Shown piece after piece: positions 53,538 through 62,912 of a stretch of DNA of 64,000 nt; the stretch's first letter is position 1, and every line of letters starts with the position of its first letter. The DNA comes from Francisella frigiditurris. Lineage in GTDB: Bacteria > Pseudomonadota > Gammaproteobacteria > Francisellales > Francisellaceae. A program made the position numbers and the translations under genes. The notes under the pieces were generated by a model. The model was not told the origin of the DNA and searched no databases. It saw nothing but the letters and a program-made list of their open reading frames with translations. The DNA lies in the NCBI RefSeq assembly GCF_001880225.1, contig NZ_CP009654.1:682001-746000 (forward strand), read 5' to 3'.

Positions 53538-55100
53538 ATGATTTATAAACAGTTAAAATCTTTATTAGATATACCTCGAGGTACAGTTTATATATTTTTT
53601 ATTTATAGTATCTTGTTGGGAATTCTTTCTTTAACGATCCCAATTTCTGTTCAGACTCTTGTGAACTTGGTTAATGTCAGTATTTCTACAAGACCCATTA
53701 TTAGTCTGACTATTATTTTATTTGTTCTATTAACAACAGCTTTTTGTATTAGAATATTTCAGATTTATTTAGTCGAGCATATAGAGCGAAGATTGTTTGT
53801 TAATCTATCAGTCAAGATATTAGAGAAAATCAATAAAATAAGATTCTATAACTTTACAAATATTAATGTAGCAGAAAAAGTTAATAGAGCCTTTGAGCTA
53901 CCAATGTTACAGAAATCTGTTTCAATAATATTTATAACATTGTTAGATATAGTATTACAGATAATATTTTGTGTCATAATATTGGGGTTTTACCATCCTC
54001 TTTTTTTAACTTTTGACATTCTTTTAGTAACTTTAGTTTTTTTATCTTTATTTTTACCTTTTTTCTCAGCTTGTAAAACAGCCTATGCTGAGTCTACATG
54101 CAAGTATGAAATAGTTGCCTGGTTTGAGGAGTTAGCTAATAATCCCATTTCCTTTAGACAAGCAAATAATGCTGATTTGAGTTTAAAAATTTTAGATAAA
54201 CATTTATGTGATTATATAGGCTATAGGAAAAAGCATTTTGGATTTTTATTAAGGCATCATATTTATATTGGCATAACTTATATTTTGATAAATATAGCTT
54301 TATTAAGCTTAGGTTCATACTTGATTATTAAAGGTCAATTATCTATTGGTCAGTTAATAGCTGCAGAATTATTAATAAATGTTGTTCTTGTTGGAATGTT
54401 AAAGTTTAGCTACTATCTTGATGACTGCTACGACTTTATTGTTGGTGCTATAAAGATAAAACAGTTATTTGAGATTTCGGAACTTGAGAAAATAGAAAAA
54501 CTCTCATTAAATGTCTCTAGTATTGATAGGCTTAAAATATTAGATAAAGATATAGAGCTAAATGTAAGCTTCAAAAATAAAAATATAGAACAGTTAGTTT
54601 TAGATAAGGAAAGTACTAATAAGATATGTCTGAGTCTGCTAGATGGTAATAAATTTGAATCATTTTCTTTATATATTAATGATCATGATCTTTCTATATA
54701 TGATCAAAGTAGTTTGAATGAAAAATTAATTTTGATTAGAAATATTGAGTTATATGATGCAAAAGTTATTGAAAATATAAAACTAGGTCAGTTAGAGAGT
54801 TTTAAGGTAGAGTTTCTTAAAGAAGTATTAGTAAAACTTGATTTAGAGTATCTTGAAGAGATATTTTATGAAAGAATTGATTCACAAATAGTCAAATACA
54901 AGATTGATTATAATGATCAAGTTATTTTGATGATCTTAAGAGCAATAATGATGGATCCTAAGCTTATTCTTATTGTTGACGTTTTTTATTTTTTAAATAC
55001 TGAACTACAAAATAAAATAATTAATTTATTAAATGAGTTAAAAATTCCTACGATAATAATTAGGCAGGGTTCAAATGTTAGAAAGTCAGAGATTGCTTAA
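53538..55100 (+). CDS. ABC exporter-like protein with degenerate nucleotide-binding domain
   Basis: 520 residues. Residues 1-320 form a six-helix ABC exporter membrane domain with IRIFQIYLVEHIERRLFVNLSVKILEKI as coupling region. Residues 330-520 keep the ABC fold order but not its chemistry: Walker A is DKESTNKICLSLL (about 355-367) without GxxGxGKS, the ENIKLG segment is present, the signature LSGGQ is replaced by Y458-N-D-Q461, and Walker B ends in Asp481-Val482, so the catalytic Glu is missing. It cannot be a normal ATPase. Followed by an overlapping HlyD gene (26 bases), as in type I secretion. Confidence 0.8.
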   Translation: MIYKQLKSLLDIPRGTVYIFFIYSILLGILSLTIPISVQTLVNLVNVSISTRPIISLTIILFVLLTTAFCIRIFQIYLVEHIERRLFVNLSVKILEKINKIRFYNFTNINVAEKVNRAFELPMLQKSVSIIFITLLDIVLQIIFCVIILGFYHPLFLTFDILLVTLVFLSLFLPFFSACKTAYAESTCKYEIVAWFEELANNPISFRQANNADLSLKILDKHLCDYIGYRKKHFGFLLRHHIYIGITYILINIALLSLGSYLIIKGQLSIGQLIAAELLINVVLVGMLKFSYYLDDCYDFIVGAIKIKQLFEISELEKIEKLSLNVSSIDRLKILDKDIELNVSFKNKNIEQLVLDKESTNKICLSLLDGNKFESFSLYINDHDLSIYDQSSLNEKLILIRNIELYDAKVIENIKLGQLESFKVEFLKEVLVKLDLEYLEEIFYERIDSQIVKYKIDYNDQVILMILRAIMMDPKLILIVDVFYFLNTELQNKIINLLNELKIPTIIIRQGSNVRKSEIA

Positions 55101-56085
55101 AAAAAGTCCTAGTTTAGCAAAAGTAATTATAGTAGTTTTTATAGTTGTATTTTCTTTAGTAACAATTTTAGCATTTGTTCCATGGCAACAGACAGCTGCT
55201 AGCTATGGATATGTTACTACGCTATCACCTTCTGAAAGACAGCAAAATATATCAGCTCCTATGGGGGGACGTCTTGGTAGATGGTTTGTTTTTGAAGGCG
55301 AGAAAGTAAAAAAAGGAGATCCCATTGTTGAAGTTATTGATTTAGATCCTGAAGTATTATCCAGATTAGAAGAAGAAAAAAAAGCCATAGAACTTAGCAT
55401 AGCATCATCAGAACTAGCAATTAAGAATGCTAAAAAAAATGTTGCAAGACATAAGCACCTTGTTAAAACTGGAGCAAGTACTCAGAGAATAATTGAACAG
55501 TCAGAATTTGAGTTAGTGAATTATACTAAAGAGCTTGCGATACAAAGAGTTAATTTAGCAAAGGTTAAGGTTTCAATAGCAAGGCAGAAAAGTAGATTAG
55601 TAAAGGCTCCTGTTGATGGAGTAATTGTTGATAGAGTTCATGGTGTTGGGGGTCTAATAGTTAAGGAGACTGACGTTTTAGCAACTATAGTTCCAGAAAG
55701 TAAAACTCGTATTGTAGAGTTATGGGTTAAAAATATGGATATTCCTTTGATAAAGCTGAGAGATAAAGTGATGTTGCAGTTTGAGGGCTGGCCTGCTGTT
55801 CAGTTTAGTGGATGGCCTCAGATAGCAATTGGTACTTTTGAGGGGGAAGTAATGTTTATTTCTCCACAAAATAATTACTTAGGCGAATATAAGATCTTTG
55901 TTAAGCCTGCCGGCGATAGAAATTGGCCTTCTCCAGATATTTTACGTCTTGGTACTGGAGTGAAAGCTTGGGTAATGCTTAATAAAGTTAGTTTAGGTTA
56001 TGAATTGTGGAGGAGATATAACGGTTTTCCAATTAATCTAAACAGTCCAGATTTGCGTATAGAAGAAACTAAAGAAGTTGTTTAA
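55075..56085 (+). CDS. HlyD/EmrA-family membrane fusion protein
   Basis: 336 residues. One N-terminal membrane anchor (VIIVVFIVVFSLVTILAFVPW), the biotinyl-lipoyl half motif SAPMGGRLGRWFVFEGEKVKKGDPIVEV, a helical hairpin (about 100-170) and the second half KAPVDGVIVDRVHGVGGLI, then a beta-barrel. These adaptors link an inner-membrane exporter to an outer-membrane channel. Its start overlaps the pseudo-ABC gene by 26 bases, and an EmrB-like MFS gene comes 54 bases later, so either could be its partner. GGCAGGG precedes the ATG. Confidence 0.88.
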   Translation: MLESQRLLKKSPSLAKVIIVVFIVVFSLVTILAFVPWQQTAASYGYVTTLSPSERQQNISAPMGGRLGRWFVFEGEKVKKGDPIVEVIDLDPEVLSRLEEEKKAIELSIASSELAIKNAKKNVARHKHLVKTGASTQRIIEQSEFELVNYTKELAIQRVNLAKVKVSIARQKSRLVKAPVDGVIVDRVHGVGGLIVKETDVLATIVPESKTRIVELWVKNMDIPLIKLRDKVMLQFEGWPAVQFSGWPQIAIGTFEGEVMFISPQNNYLGEYKIFVKPAGDRNWPSPDILRLGTGVKAWVMLNKVSLGYELWRRYNGFPINLNSPDLRIEETKEVV

Positions 56086-56139
56086 GGCTATGCTATAGTA
56101 TATAAATTATGCTAAATCTTTTTAAATAAATATTCATCT

Positions 56140-57525
56140 ATGAAAAAAACACATATTCAACTAGTAACTTTAGCCATTATCACTATTATGGGTATGGATC
56201 TTATTGATACTACAGTTATGAATAATATCTTACCCAAAATAGCTGAAACTTTTGATGTTACTCCAGTTCATTTAAAGATGGGTATTAGTATATATATGAT
56301 TATCATGGGTATGTTTTTACCAATTAGTTCTTGGATTGCAGAGAAAGTAGGCTATCGTAAGACATTGATTTTTGCGGCAAGTGGTTTTGGTTTTTTCTCC
56401 ATGATGACTGGTTTAGCAACATCAGATATTCAGATGTTTACGTACAGAGGTTTTCAAGGTTTATTTGCTGCATTCTCAGCTCCTGTTGCAAGCTTAGCTT
56501 ATCTTAAATTTTCAGAAAATATGTTGGAAGGTACAGCATCTCTATCTAACTATACTTTAATAATGGCAGTAGTAGGGCAAATACTTGGAGGTATGCTCGC
56601 TTCGATCTCACCAGAATCATGGAGATTAGCTTTTTTATTGCAAGTTCCTTTTGCATTATTTGCCATTCTCATTTTATATAAAATCTTTCCAAAGGAGGAT
56701 TTACTTAATAAAGATAGGAAGTTCGATTTTTTAGGGTTAACTATAATTGGTTTATCGATCTCATTTCTATTTATTCTGAGTGAGGTTATTTTAAAAGATG
56801 TGGCAGTTTGGATTAAAATTAGCCTAGCTGTTGGTGTATGTTTTTCAGTATCTTTATATGCTTTTGTTTATAGGAAGATAAAGGATCCTGTCATAGATTT
56901 TAGTATTTTTAAAAATCATGATTTTAAAATTCCTTTTTATACAAATTTTCTATGCAGACTAAGTGTTTATTGGGTGTTTTTTGCTTGGCCTGTGGTTCTT
57001 TATAATCTAAGTCATTTAAACACTATTTATATATCTATCATGTCAGTATTTCTGATGCTGGGTACTATAGTGTCGAAGAAAGTAACTAAAAAGCTTATAT
57101 ATCATTATGGATATAAGCTTTGTATGATAGTAGGCCTTATTGGAATAGCATTTGTTTTATCTTTATCTATAGTTTTTGATATTCATTATCATTATTTCAC
57201 CTTCTGTTTGATGGCTATGGCATATGGCTTTGTGTTGGGAATGTATCAAACTTCGTCTAATGCAGTAATGTACACCGTTATAGATAAAAGTAAGCTAGAT
57301 AGTGTAAATACCCTTAAGAATTCAAGTAATATGATTTCATCAGCTTTTGCTTTAACAGCATTTACATTGGCATATGATTTTTATCATATGTTAGGTTCAG
57401 ATCATCATTGGGAGAAGGTTTTCTCAGAGGCTTATTATGCAGTAGTGCTTTCAGCAGCGATTATTCAAATATTACTAGCTCTCTGGATATTTTTTGGAAT
57501 GAGGAATATTAGAGAAAATCTATAG
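56140..57525 (+). CDS. MFS transporter, EmrB/QacA (DHA2) type
   Basis: 461 residues, 12-14 helices. The opening GMDLIDTTVMNNILPKIAETF matches the D1 motif (LDxTVVNVALP) of the DHA2 drug/proton family, with motif A in AEKVGYRKTLIF and motif C in AVVGQILGGML. Members pump lipophilic drugs or other hydrophobic compounds, often with an EmrA-type adaptor. A HlyD gene is immediately upstream. The C-terminal part is somewhat shorter than the family norm of about 500. Confidence 0.86.
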   Translation: MKKTHIQLVTLAIITIMGMDLIDTTVMNNILPKIAETFDVTPVHLKMGISIYMIIMGMFLPISSWIAEKVGYRKTLIFAASGFGFFSMMTGLATSDIQMFTYRGFQGLFAAFSAPVASLAYLKFSENMLEGTASLSNYTLIMAVVGQILGGMLASISPESWRLAFLLQVPFALFAILILYKIFPKEDLLNKDRKFDFLGLTIIGLSISFLFILSEVILKDVAVWIKISLAVGVCFSVSLYAFVYRKIKDPVIDFSIFKNHDFKIPFYTNFLCRLSVYWVFFAWPVVLYNLSHLNTIYISIMSVFLMLGTIVSKKVTKKLIYHYGYKLCMIVGLIGIAFVLSLSIVFDIHYHYFTFCLMAMAYGFVLGMYQTSSNAVMYTVIDKSKLDSVNTLKNSSNMISSAFALTAFTLAYDFYHMLGSDHHWEKVFSEAYYAVVLSAAIIQILLALWIFFGMRNIRENL

Positions 57526-57609
57526 ATAGATTTAATTCTCTGATTTATTTTTTATTATTGTCAAAATGTGCTAAATTTAAATATTAAGTGTTAGTCTTTT
57601 ATATTTTTG

Positions 57610-58815
57610 ATGCAAGAAGTCTCTTTTATTAAACAGCTTGGTGGAGTTTCAATTATAGCAGGAACTGCCATTGGAGCTGGTATGTTAGGAATCCCTTTCG
57701 CAGTTGCAGCTACAGGCTTTTATTTTGCTGTTTTTTTACTACTTATTGTCTGGGTGGTTATGTATGCTACTGCGATGCTTTTAGTTGAGATAAGCTCTTC
57801 GCAACCTATAGGTGTAGATATGGATTCTATAGCCTATAACTTACTTGGAAAGTGGGGGAAAGCTTTCAATTTAGTATTTTACTTATTACTTTTATATTCT
57901 TTACTTACAGCCTATATATTTATGGGAGGAGAGTTATTTTCGGACTATATTCTAAAACCTATAAGTGATGGTTTGAATGACTGGTCTAAAGTAGTTTTTT
58001 GTGTGATGTTTGGTTATTGTATATTTATGGGTACAAAAGCAACTTTTTACGTTAATAAATTTTTCTTATTTTTAAAAATTTTAGCTTTTGTGATGTTTGT
58101 TTTATTTATTATTCCAGATGTTAAATCCTCATTTTTAAAAGAAAGTCATTTTGGTTTTAGTTACGGATGGTTTGCTATTCCGATTCTAGTTACATCTTTT
58201 GGTTTTCATATAGTTATTCCAGCTATTAGAAATTACTATAAAAATGATAAGGTCTTTAAGAAGGTAGTCAGTATAGGGGCGGTTACTCCCTTCATAGTGT
58301 ATTTGATTTGGGTTTTTGTAACATTAGGAACGATTCCTCTATATGGTTCTAATGGGTTTGTTGAGCTTGTCGAAAATGGTAGTAGTTTAGCTCAAGGTTA
58401 TATGGCTCAAGATAAAATATCTGTAATTTTATTTATTAAGTTTTTTGAAAATTTTGCTATTGTTACATCTTTTTTAGGCGTTGCATTAGCATTATTTTCT
58501 TTTAATAAAGATCTTTATAATATTGAGGCAAAAACTATAGCGAAAAGACTTCTTATTTTATGTATAACTCTAGCTCCCCCTTTATTTTTTGCCATTTATT
58601 TTGTAGATAGTTTTATATCAGCATTAGGTTACGCAAGTATATTCGTAGCCTTTTTGTTAATAATACAACCAGCTATGATGGCATGGTCATTAAGAACAGC
58701 AAATAAAACTAATAACTTTGTTAGTAAGCTGTATTTACTAGTGATACTCTTAAGCGGAGTTGGTATTATTACATTGCAATTGCTAGTTTCATTTGGTAAA
58801 TTGGCACATATATAA
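57610..58815 (+). CDS. Aromatic amino acid permease (HAAAP family)
   Basis: 401 residues from the ATG at 57610 (an in-frame TTG lies at 57607). Eleven helices. Helix 1 reads GVSIIAGTAIGAGMLGIPFAVAATGF, the signature of TyrP/Mtr-type hydroxy and aromatic amino acid permeases, and ILVTSFGFHIVIPAIRNYYKND is the conserved helix-5 loop. It imports tryptophan or tyrosine with protons. No regulator or leader peptide is seen in the 84 bases before it. Confidence 0.85.
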   Translation: MQEVSFIKQLGGVSIIAGTAIGAGMLGIPFAVAATGFYFAVFLLLIVWVVMYATAMLLVEISSSQPIGVDMDSIAYNLLGKWGKAFNLVFYLLLLYSLLTAYIFMGGELFSDYILKPISDGLNDWSKVVFCVMFGYCIFMGTKATFYVNKFFLFLKILAFVMFVLFIIPDVKSSFLKESHFGFSYGWFAIPILVTSFGFHIVIPAIRNYYKNDKVFKKVVSIGAVTPFIVYLIWVFVTLGTIPLYGSNGFVELVENGSSLAQGYMAQDKISVILFIKFFENFAIVTSFLGVALALFSFNKDLYNIEAKTIAKRLLILCITLAPPLFFAIYFVDSFISALGYASIFVAFLLIIQPAMMAWSLRTANKTNNFVSKLYLLVILLSGVGIITLQLLVSFGKLAHI

Positions 58816-58868
58816 TATTTATATAATTGTTCATTATTTCCTTAAGAAAATTAGGCCTAATTTAAAAT

Positions 58869-59207
58869 ATGAAAAAACCAAATTTTGATTTTAATAAAAT
58901 GGATTCTGAAGAGATATTCACTACTAAAAAATATGAATTTAACATTGATCAGTTAAATAAAGAAGCAAAAGAAATAAAAGATATCTTTAAACTTATACAG
59001 TTAGTAAGGTTAGATAGAATAAAGAGCCAAGAAGAATATACTAAACATAGAAGAAAGCTAATCAATGATAGAATGGCCTTAGAAGCTCAGGTTATTGATA
59101 CAAAGAAATTATATGGAAAGCAGATTACTTCTTTGCATGAGGAATATAATTCTGTAAAATCTAATATGGAGAAAGAGTTAACTGAGCTAAGGAAAAGGCT
59201 AGGTTAA
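58869..59207 (+). CDS. Coiled-coil hypothetical protein (112 aa)
   Basis: 112 residues, entirely charged and helical with a coiled-coil pattern in the last 60 (TSLHEEYNSVKSNMEKELTELRKRL). No membrane helix or motif. I recognise no family. It is followed 14 bases later by the RNase P RNA on the same strand. The start is an ATG without a strong ribosome site. Confidence 0.6.
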   Translation: MKKPNFDFNKMDSEEIFTTKKYEFNIDQLNKEAKEIKDIFKLIQLVRLDRIKSQEEYTKHRRKLINDRMALEAQVIDTKKLYGKQITSLHEEYNSVKSNMEKELTELRKRLG

Positions 59208-59221
59208 TTTTAAAGAGATAC

Positions 59222-59561
59222 AAAGTTAGTCGGACAGTCGCGGTAGCTTGCTACTGAGGAAAGTCCGGGCTTTACAGAGCAGGATGCCAGATAACACCTG
59301 GAAGGCGTGAGCCTATGGAAAGTGCAACAGAAAATATACCGCCAATCTTTTTTAGTTTGGTAAGGGTGAAAAGGTGCGGTAAAAGCGCACCGCATTGGTG
59401 GTAACACTCAATGGCATTGTAAACCCCATCTAAAGCAAGACCAAATAGTGCTACTATGATGTTGCTCGCATCGTAGCAGGGTAGGTCGCTTGAGCTTGCT
59501 GGTGACAGTAAGCCTAGATAAATGACTGTCTATTACAGAACCCGGCTTATAGACTAACTTT
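59222..59561 (+). ncRNA. rnpB: RNase P RNA (class A)
   Basis: About 340 bases with the universally conserved blocks in order: GGACAGTCGCGG, GAGGAAAGTCCGGGC, GCAGGATGCCAGATAAC, AGTGCAACAGAAAATA, GGTAAGGGTGAAAAGGTGCG, GTAAACCCCATC, GAGCAAGACCAAATAG, GGGTAGGTCGCTTGAGC, AATGACTGTC and ACAGAACCCGGCTTATAGAC. The ends AAAGTTAGTC and GACTAACTTT pair as helix P1 and set the boundaries. A T-rich tract follows and may terminate it. It is the catalytic RNA that trims tRNA 5' leaders. Confidence 0.96.
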
Positions 59562-59596
59562 GTTTTTTATTTATCTAAAAAGGGAAGAAAAAATAA

Positions 59597-61540
59597 ATGC
59601 AAGTTATAGACTCTAAATTACTTGATAGTAATGGTCATATTAATGAAGAGTTATTTTTATCTCAGCTAAAAAGTTTTTTCCCTTCAGAGAAGTTGTCCCT
59701 AATAGAATCAGCTATAAATTTATTAAAGAAAAATAGTAGTCCAACTGTTAGGCATATTACTGGAATAAATGTATACATATATGCCATAGAAATGGCTTAT
59801 ATCTTATTCCAAATAAAAGCTGATGAGGATTCAGTAGCATCAGGGCTTCTATATGATATATATAGTAGATCTGTTATTTCCGATGAAGATGTGGAAAATG
59901 CTTGTGGCATTTCAGTCTTAAAAATTCTTCAAGGCTCTAAAAAGATGACCGCAATTAAGATGTATCGTTCAGAAAGTATAAGTTTAGAGCAAATAGATAC
60001 TTTCAGAAAAATGCTTCTTACAGTAATAGAAGATGTCCGTATAGTTTTAGTAAAAATAGTAGATAAACTTTGTACTATTAGACATATAAAATCTTTAGAG
60101 GATGAGCAAAGGTTAACAATAGCTAGAGAGACCTTGGATATTTATGCTCCATTAGCAAATAGATTGGGCCTTTTCCAAATTAAATGGGAGTTAGAAGATA
60201 GGGCTTTTTCATTTCTAAATCCTGAGGACTATAAAAAAATAGCAAAAGCTTTAGGTTCAACAAGATTAGAAAGAGAAAGTAGACTTGAAAAAGCAAGGCA
60301 GGATTTAGCTACAGCTATAAATAAGCAGAATATTCATGCTGAAATAAATGGAAGAATTAAGCATATATATAGCATCTGGAAAAAGTTAAAAAATAAAGGG
60401 TATGCTGGTTTAGATAGACTGTTTGATATTACAGCTCTAAGAATTGTTGTTGACACTATTGATCAATGTTATAAAGCTTTAGCTGTAGTTAATGATATAT
60501 GGGAGCCTATAGCTGAAGAATTTACAGATTATATCGTGAGTCCTAAGGCGAATGGTTATAAATCAATACATACTGTTGTTTATGCATATGGACAAGTGTT
60601 AGAAGTTCAAATAAGAACTAAAGAAATGCATGAGGAATCAGAACTTGGTTTTGCTGCTCATTGGAGATATAAAGAGGGAGTTAAGTTCGATCCAAGTTAT
60701 GAGGCGAGAGTTATATGGCTAAGATCATTATTAGCATGGGAAAAAGATATCAATCAAGAAGAACAGTCGATATCTCAAGAACTTAATAAAAGAGTTTATA
60801 TATTTACTCCAGCTAATGAGCTTGTTGATTTGTCAATAGGTTCTACAGTTTTGGATTTTGCTTATTCTGTTCACACTATGGTCGGACACAGAACTAGAGG
60901 AGCTAAGCTAAATGGTAGAATAGTTCCTCTAACTACAAAACTACAGACTGGTGATAAGGTTGAGATATTAACTAATAAATTACCAAATCCAAGTAAAGAC
61001 TGGGCTTTAGAAAGTGAAGGGTTTTTATTTTCTCCTAGACATAGATCAAGAGTGACTAAATGGTTTAATGAGCAGAATAAGGAAGATAATATAGCTCTAG
61101 GCAAAGAGCGATTAACAAAAGAGTTAAAAGGTTATAATTTAAAAGAGCCGGACTATACTGAAGTAGCAAAAAAGTTTAATATGCTTGATGCAGATACTCT
61201 TTTTGCTAGTGTTGAAAATGGAACTATTAGATTAAAAAGTTTAGTTAATCATATATTAGATAATTATTCGGCTGAAGAAAGAACTGTTAAAAGAGGATCT
61301 TCTTTCAAAAATGATAAAGTTGATCCAAGTAAGCCCAAAAGTATTCTTGTGTCTGGATATTCAGGGATGAAATATGTTTTTGCTAAATGTTGTGAGCCTG
61401 AGCCTAATGATGACATAGCTGGATATATGAGTGTTGGTAAGGGTGTTGTTATCCATACAACTAAATGTCCAAATTTAGATTACTTAAAAGAAAAAAATCC
61501 TGAAAGATTTATTGAAGTTAAATGGATAAATAAAGAGTAG
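59597..61540 (+). CDS. relA: RelA-type (p)ppGpp synthetase
   Basis: 647 residues. The N-terminal HD hydrolase domain has lost its metal motif: Tyr86-Asp87 in GLLYDIYSRS replaces HD, so hydrolase activity is not expected. The synthetase domain is intact (GRIKHIYSIWKKLKNKG, FDITALRIVV, SPKANGYKSIHTVV, VQIRTKEMHEESELGFAAHWRYK), with Glu308-Phe-Thr-Asp311 close to the ExDD signature of RelA. A TGS domain (about 390-455) and a Cys-containing conserved region (CCEPEPNDDIAGYMS) follow, but the protein stops there: the C-terminal ACT/RRM domain (about 90 residues in E. coli) is absent. Confidence 0.9.
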   Translation: MQVIDSKLLDSNGHINEELFLSQLKSFFPSEKLSLIESAINLLKKNSSPTVRHITGINVYIYAIEMAYILFQIKADEDSVASGLLYDIYSRSVISDEDVENACGISVLKILQGSKKMTAIKMYRSESISLEQIDTFRKMLLTVIEDVRIVLVKIVDKLCTIRHIKSLEDEQRLTIARETLDIYAPLANRLGLFQIKWELEDRAFSFLNPEDYKKIAKALGSTRLERESRLEKARQDLATAINKQNIHAEINGRIKHIYSIWKKLKNKGYAGLDRLFDITALRIVVDTIDQCYKALAVVNDIWEPIAEEFTDYIVSPKANGYKSIHTVVYAYGQVLEVQIRTKEMHEESELGFAAHWRYKEGVKFDPSYEARVIWLRSLLAWEKDINQEEQSISQELNKRVYIFTPANELVDLSIGSTVLDFAYSVHTMVGHRTRGAKLNGRIVPLTTKLQTGDKVEILTNKLPNPSKDWALESEGFLFSPRHRSRVTKWFNEQNKEDNIALGKERLTKELKGYNLKEPDYTEVAKKFNMLDADTLFASVENGTIRLKSLVNHILDNYSAEERTVKRGSSFKNDKVDPSKPKSILVSGYSGMKYVFAKCCEPEPNDDIAGYMSVGKGVVIHTTKCPNLDYLKEKNPERFIEVKWINKE

Positions 61541-62173
61541 TTAAGATTTTTTAGTTATATTTCCAGTATTTTTTGATTGTGTTATCCAGCCAGTGAACAC
61601 ATTAAAAGAAACATTATTTGTAGAGTTTATATTCTTACCATCTTTAGTTTGACCACCAACTGATAATTTATGTTCTCCAGGTATTGGTCTAGCTATTGTC
61701 CATTTTCCATCTGCATATTTAGCTGGAACAACATCTCCATCTATTATAAATTGTGGCTTATCATCCTTTGATAATACTGGATTAGTTTTAACCTCTATAA
61801 CATCTTCTTTAGAGAAAACTCCTTGTCCTTCTGATGGGGAAGTGATTGTCACAGGGTATCTATTAAATTCGTTTTGTAGAGTTTCATTTTGTTGTTTCGC
61901 TTGAGGCGAATTTTCTAACGTAGATAGTTTTGACTGGTCTATCTCTACATTTTGATTTTCTGTATTAGGGTTTGCTATTTTAGATGCTTGAGATGGTACA
62001 TCAACAACAGTTGGTTTACCAACCTCAACTTCTCTATATTCAATATTTGCAGGAGGTTTTTTCTCAGAGAAAACAGTAGTTCCATCTTCACTTACCCAAG
62101 AATAAACTGGACTTGCATATGAGAATGAGCTAAAAATTAGCGCCGTAAAAAATGATATTATGATTTTTTTCAT
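61541..62173 (-). CDS. DUF4124-domain exported protein
   Basis: 210 residues with a signal peptide (IIISFFTALIFSSFSYAS, cleaved near residue 20). Immediately after it comes a DUF4124 domain (PVYSWVSEDGTTVFSEKKPP), followed by a Gln/Asn-rich linker (about 60-105) and a C-terminal beta-sandwich (VTITSPSEGQGVFSKEDVIEV ...). The family is periplasmic with unknown function. It is convergent with relA, ending on the next base. Confidence 0.85.
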   Translation of the reverse strand: MKKIIISFFTALIFSSFSYASPVYSWVSEDGTTVFSEKKPPANIEYREVEVGKPTVVDVPSQASKIANPNTENQNVEIDQSKLSTLENSPQAKQQNETLQNEFNRYPVTITSPSEGQGVFSKEDVIEVKTNPVLSKDDKPQFIIDGDVVPAKYADGKWTIARPIPGEHKLSVGGQTKDGKNINSTNNVSFNVFTGWITQSKNTGNITKKS

Positions 62174-62294
62174 AAGGTTCCTAAGAAAACTAGTAAAAAA
62201 GTTAACCTAAAAGTGATTATATTATTAAAGTAATGACAAACAAAGTGTAAATGGTAAAATAAATATCCTAATTAATATATTTAAAGGTTAAATT

Positions 62295-62912
62295 TTGGTT
62301 ACTTTAGATTATGTTGTATTGGAGACTATTGCTAATTTATTTTTATTAATATTCTCTATTCTTTTAATGAAAGAAAAACGATTTAGCTGGTTATTTTTAC
62401 TAGTGCCTACTTTAATGAAAATATATGTTTATGGTAAATATAGCGTACTCCTTTCAACAGTGTATTTGTCAGCAGAAATATTAGCAGTTTTGTTTGTAGC
62501 GACTATTTGGTTTAAGAATAATTACTTCATCAAATTGAATAAAAAAATATTTATAAAAGCTTTATTAATATCTGCTTTATTATTAACTTTATGGGTATTT
62601 GCGGTTTATAAATTGATAAATCCAGCAATTCTTTCTTTTGAAATGCTTTTTGGTTTTGGGTATCTATGTTATATGATTTTTGTTATAGGCTGTGTTTTCT
62701 TAGCATTTAGAACTATATATAGTTTACTTATGATTGCTGTAGTATTTATAAGTTATGCTTTGTCATATGGACAAGTGGCTATGGCGACTAAAAATATGCC
62801 AGTTAATGGAACTTCATTTTCTATATGTTACGGATTATCCGCGTTATTTCTTTTTATTGCGGGCATAGCTTTAGTTAGTAAATATACTCAAATAAATAGA
62901 TCTTTTAAATAG
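62295..62912 (+). CDS. Polytopic membrane protein, unknown function
   Basis: 205 residues, mostly six or seven hydrophobic helices separated by short charged loops ([15 protein letters not shown] near 75-90). The start is TTG at 62295 with AAAGG upstream; the next in-frame ATG would remove the first helix. I recognise no signature. Its end overlaps rsmJ by eight bases on the other strand. Nothing nearby indicates a job. Confidence 0.6.
   Translation: MVTLDYVVLETIANLFLLIFSILLMKEKRFSWLFLLVPTLMKIYVYGKYSVLLSTVYLSAEILAVLFVATIWFKNNYFIKLNKKIFIKALLISALLLTLWVFAVYKLINPAILSFEMLFGFGYLCYMIFVIGCVFLAFRTIYSLLMIAVVFISYALSYGQVAMATKNMPVNGTSFSICYGLSALFLFIAGIALVSKYTQINRSFK

Noticed and set aside
59210-59407. Minus-strand reading frame of 65 codons
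   Set aside because: It lies within the RNase P RNA, antisense to its conserved blocks, and resembles no protein.
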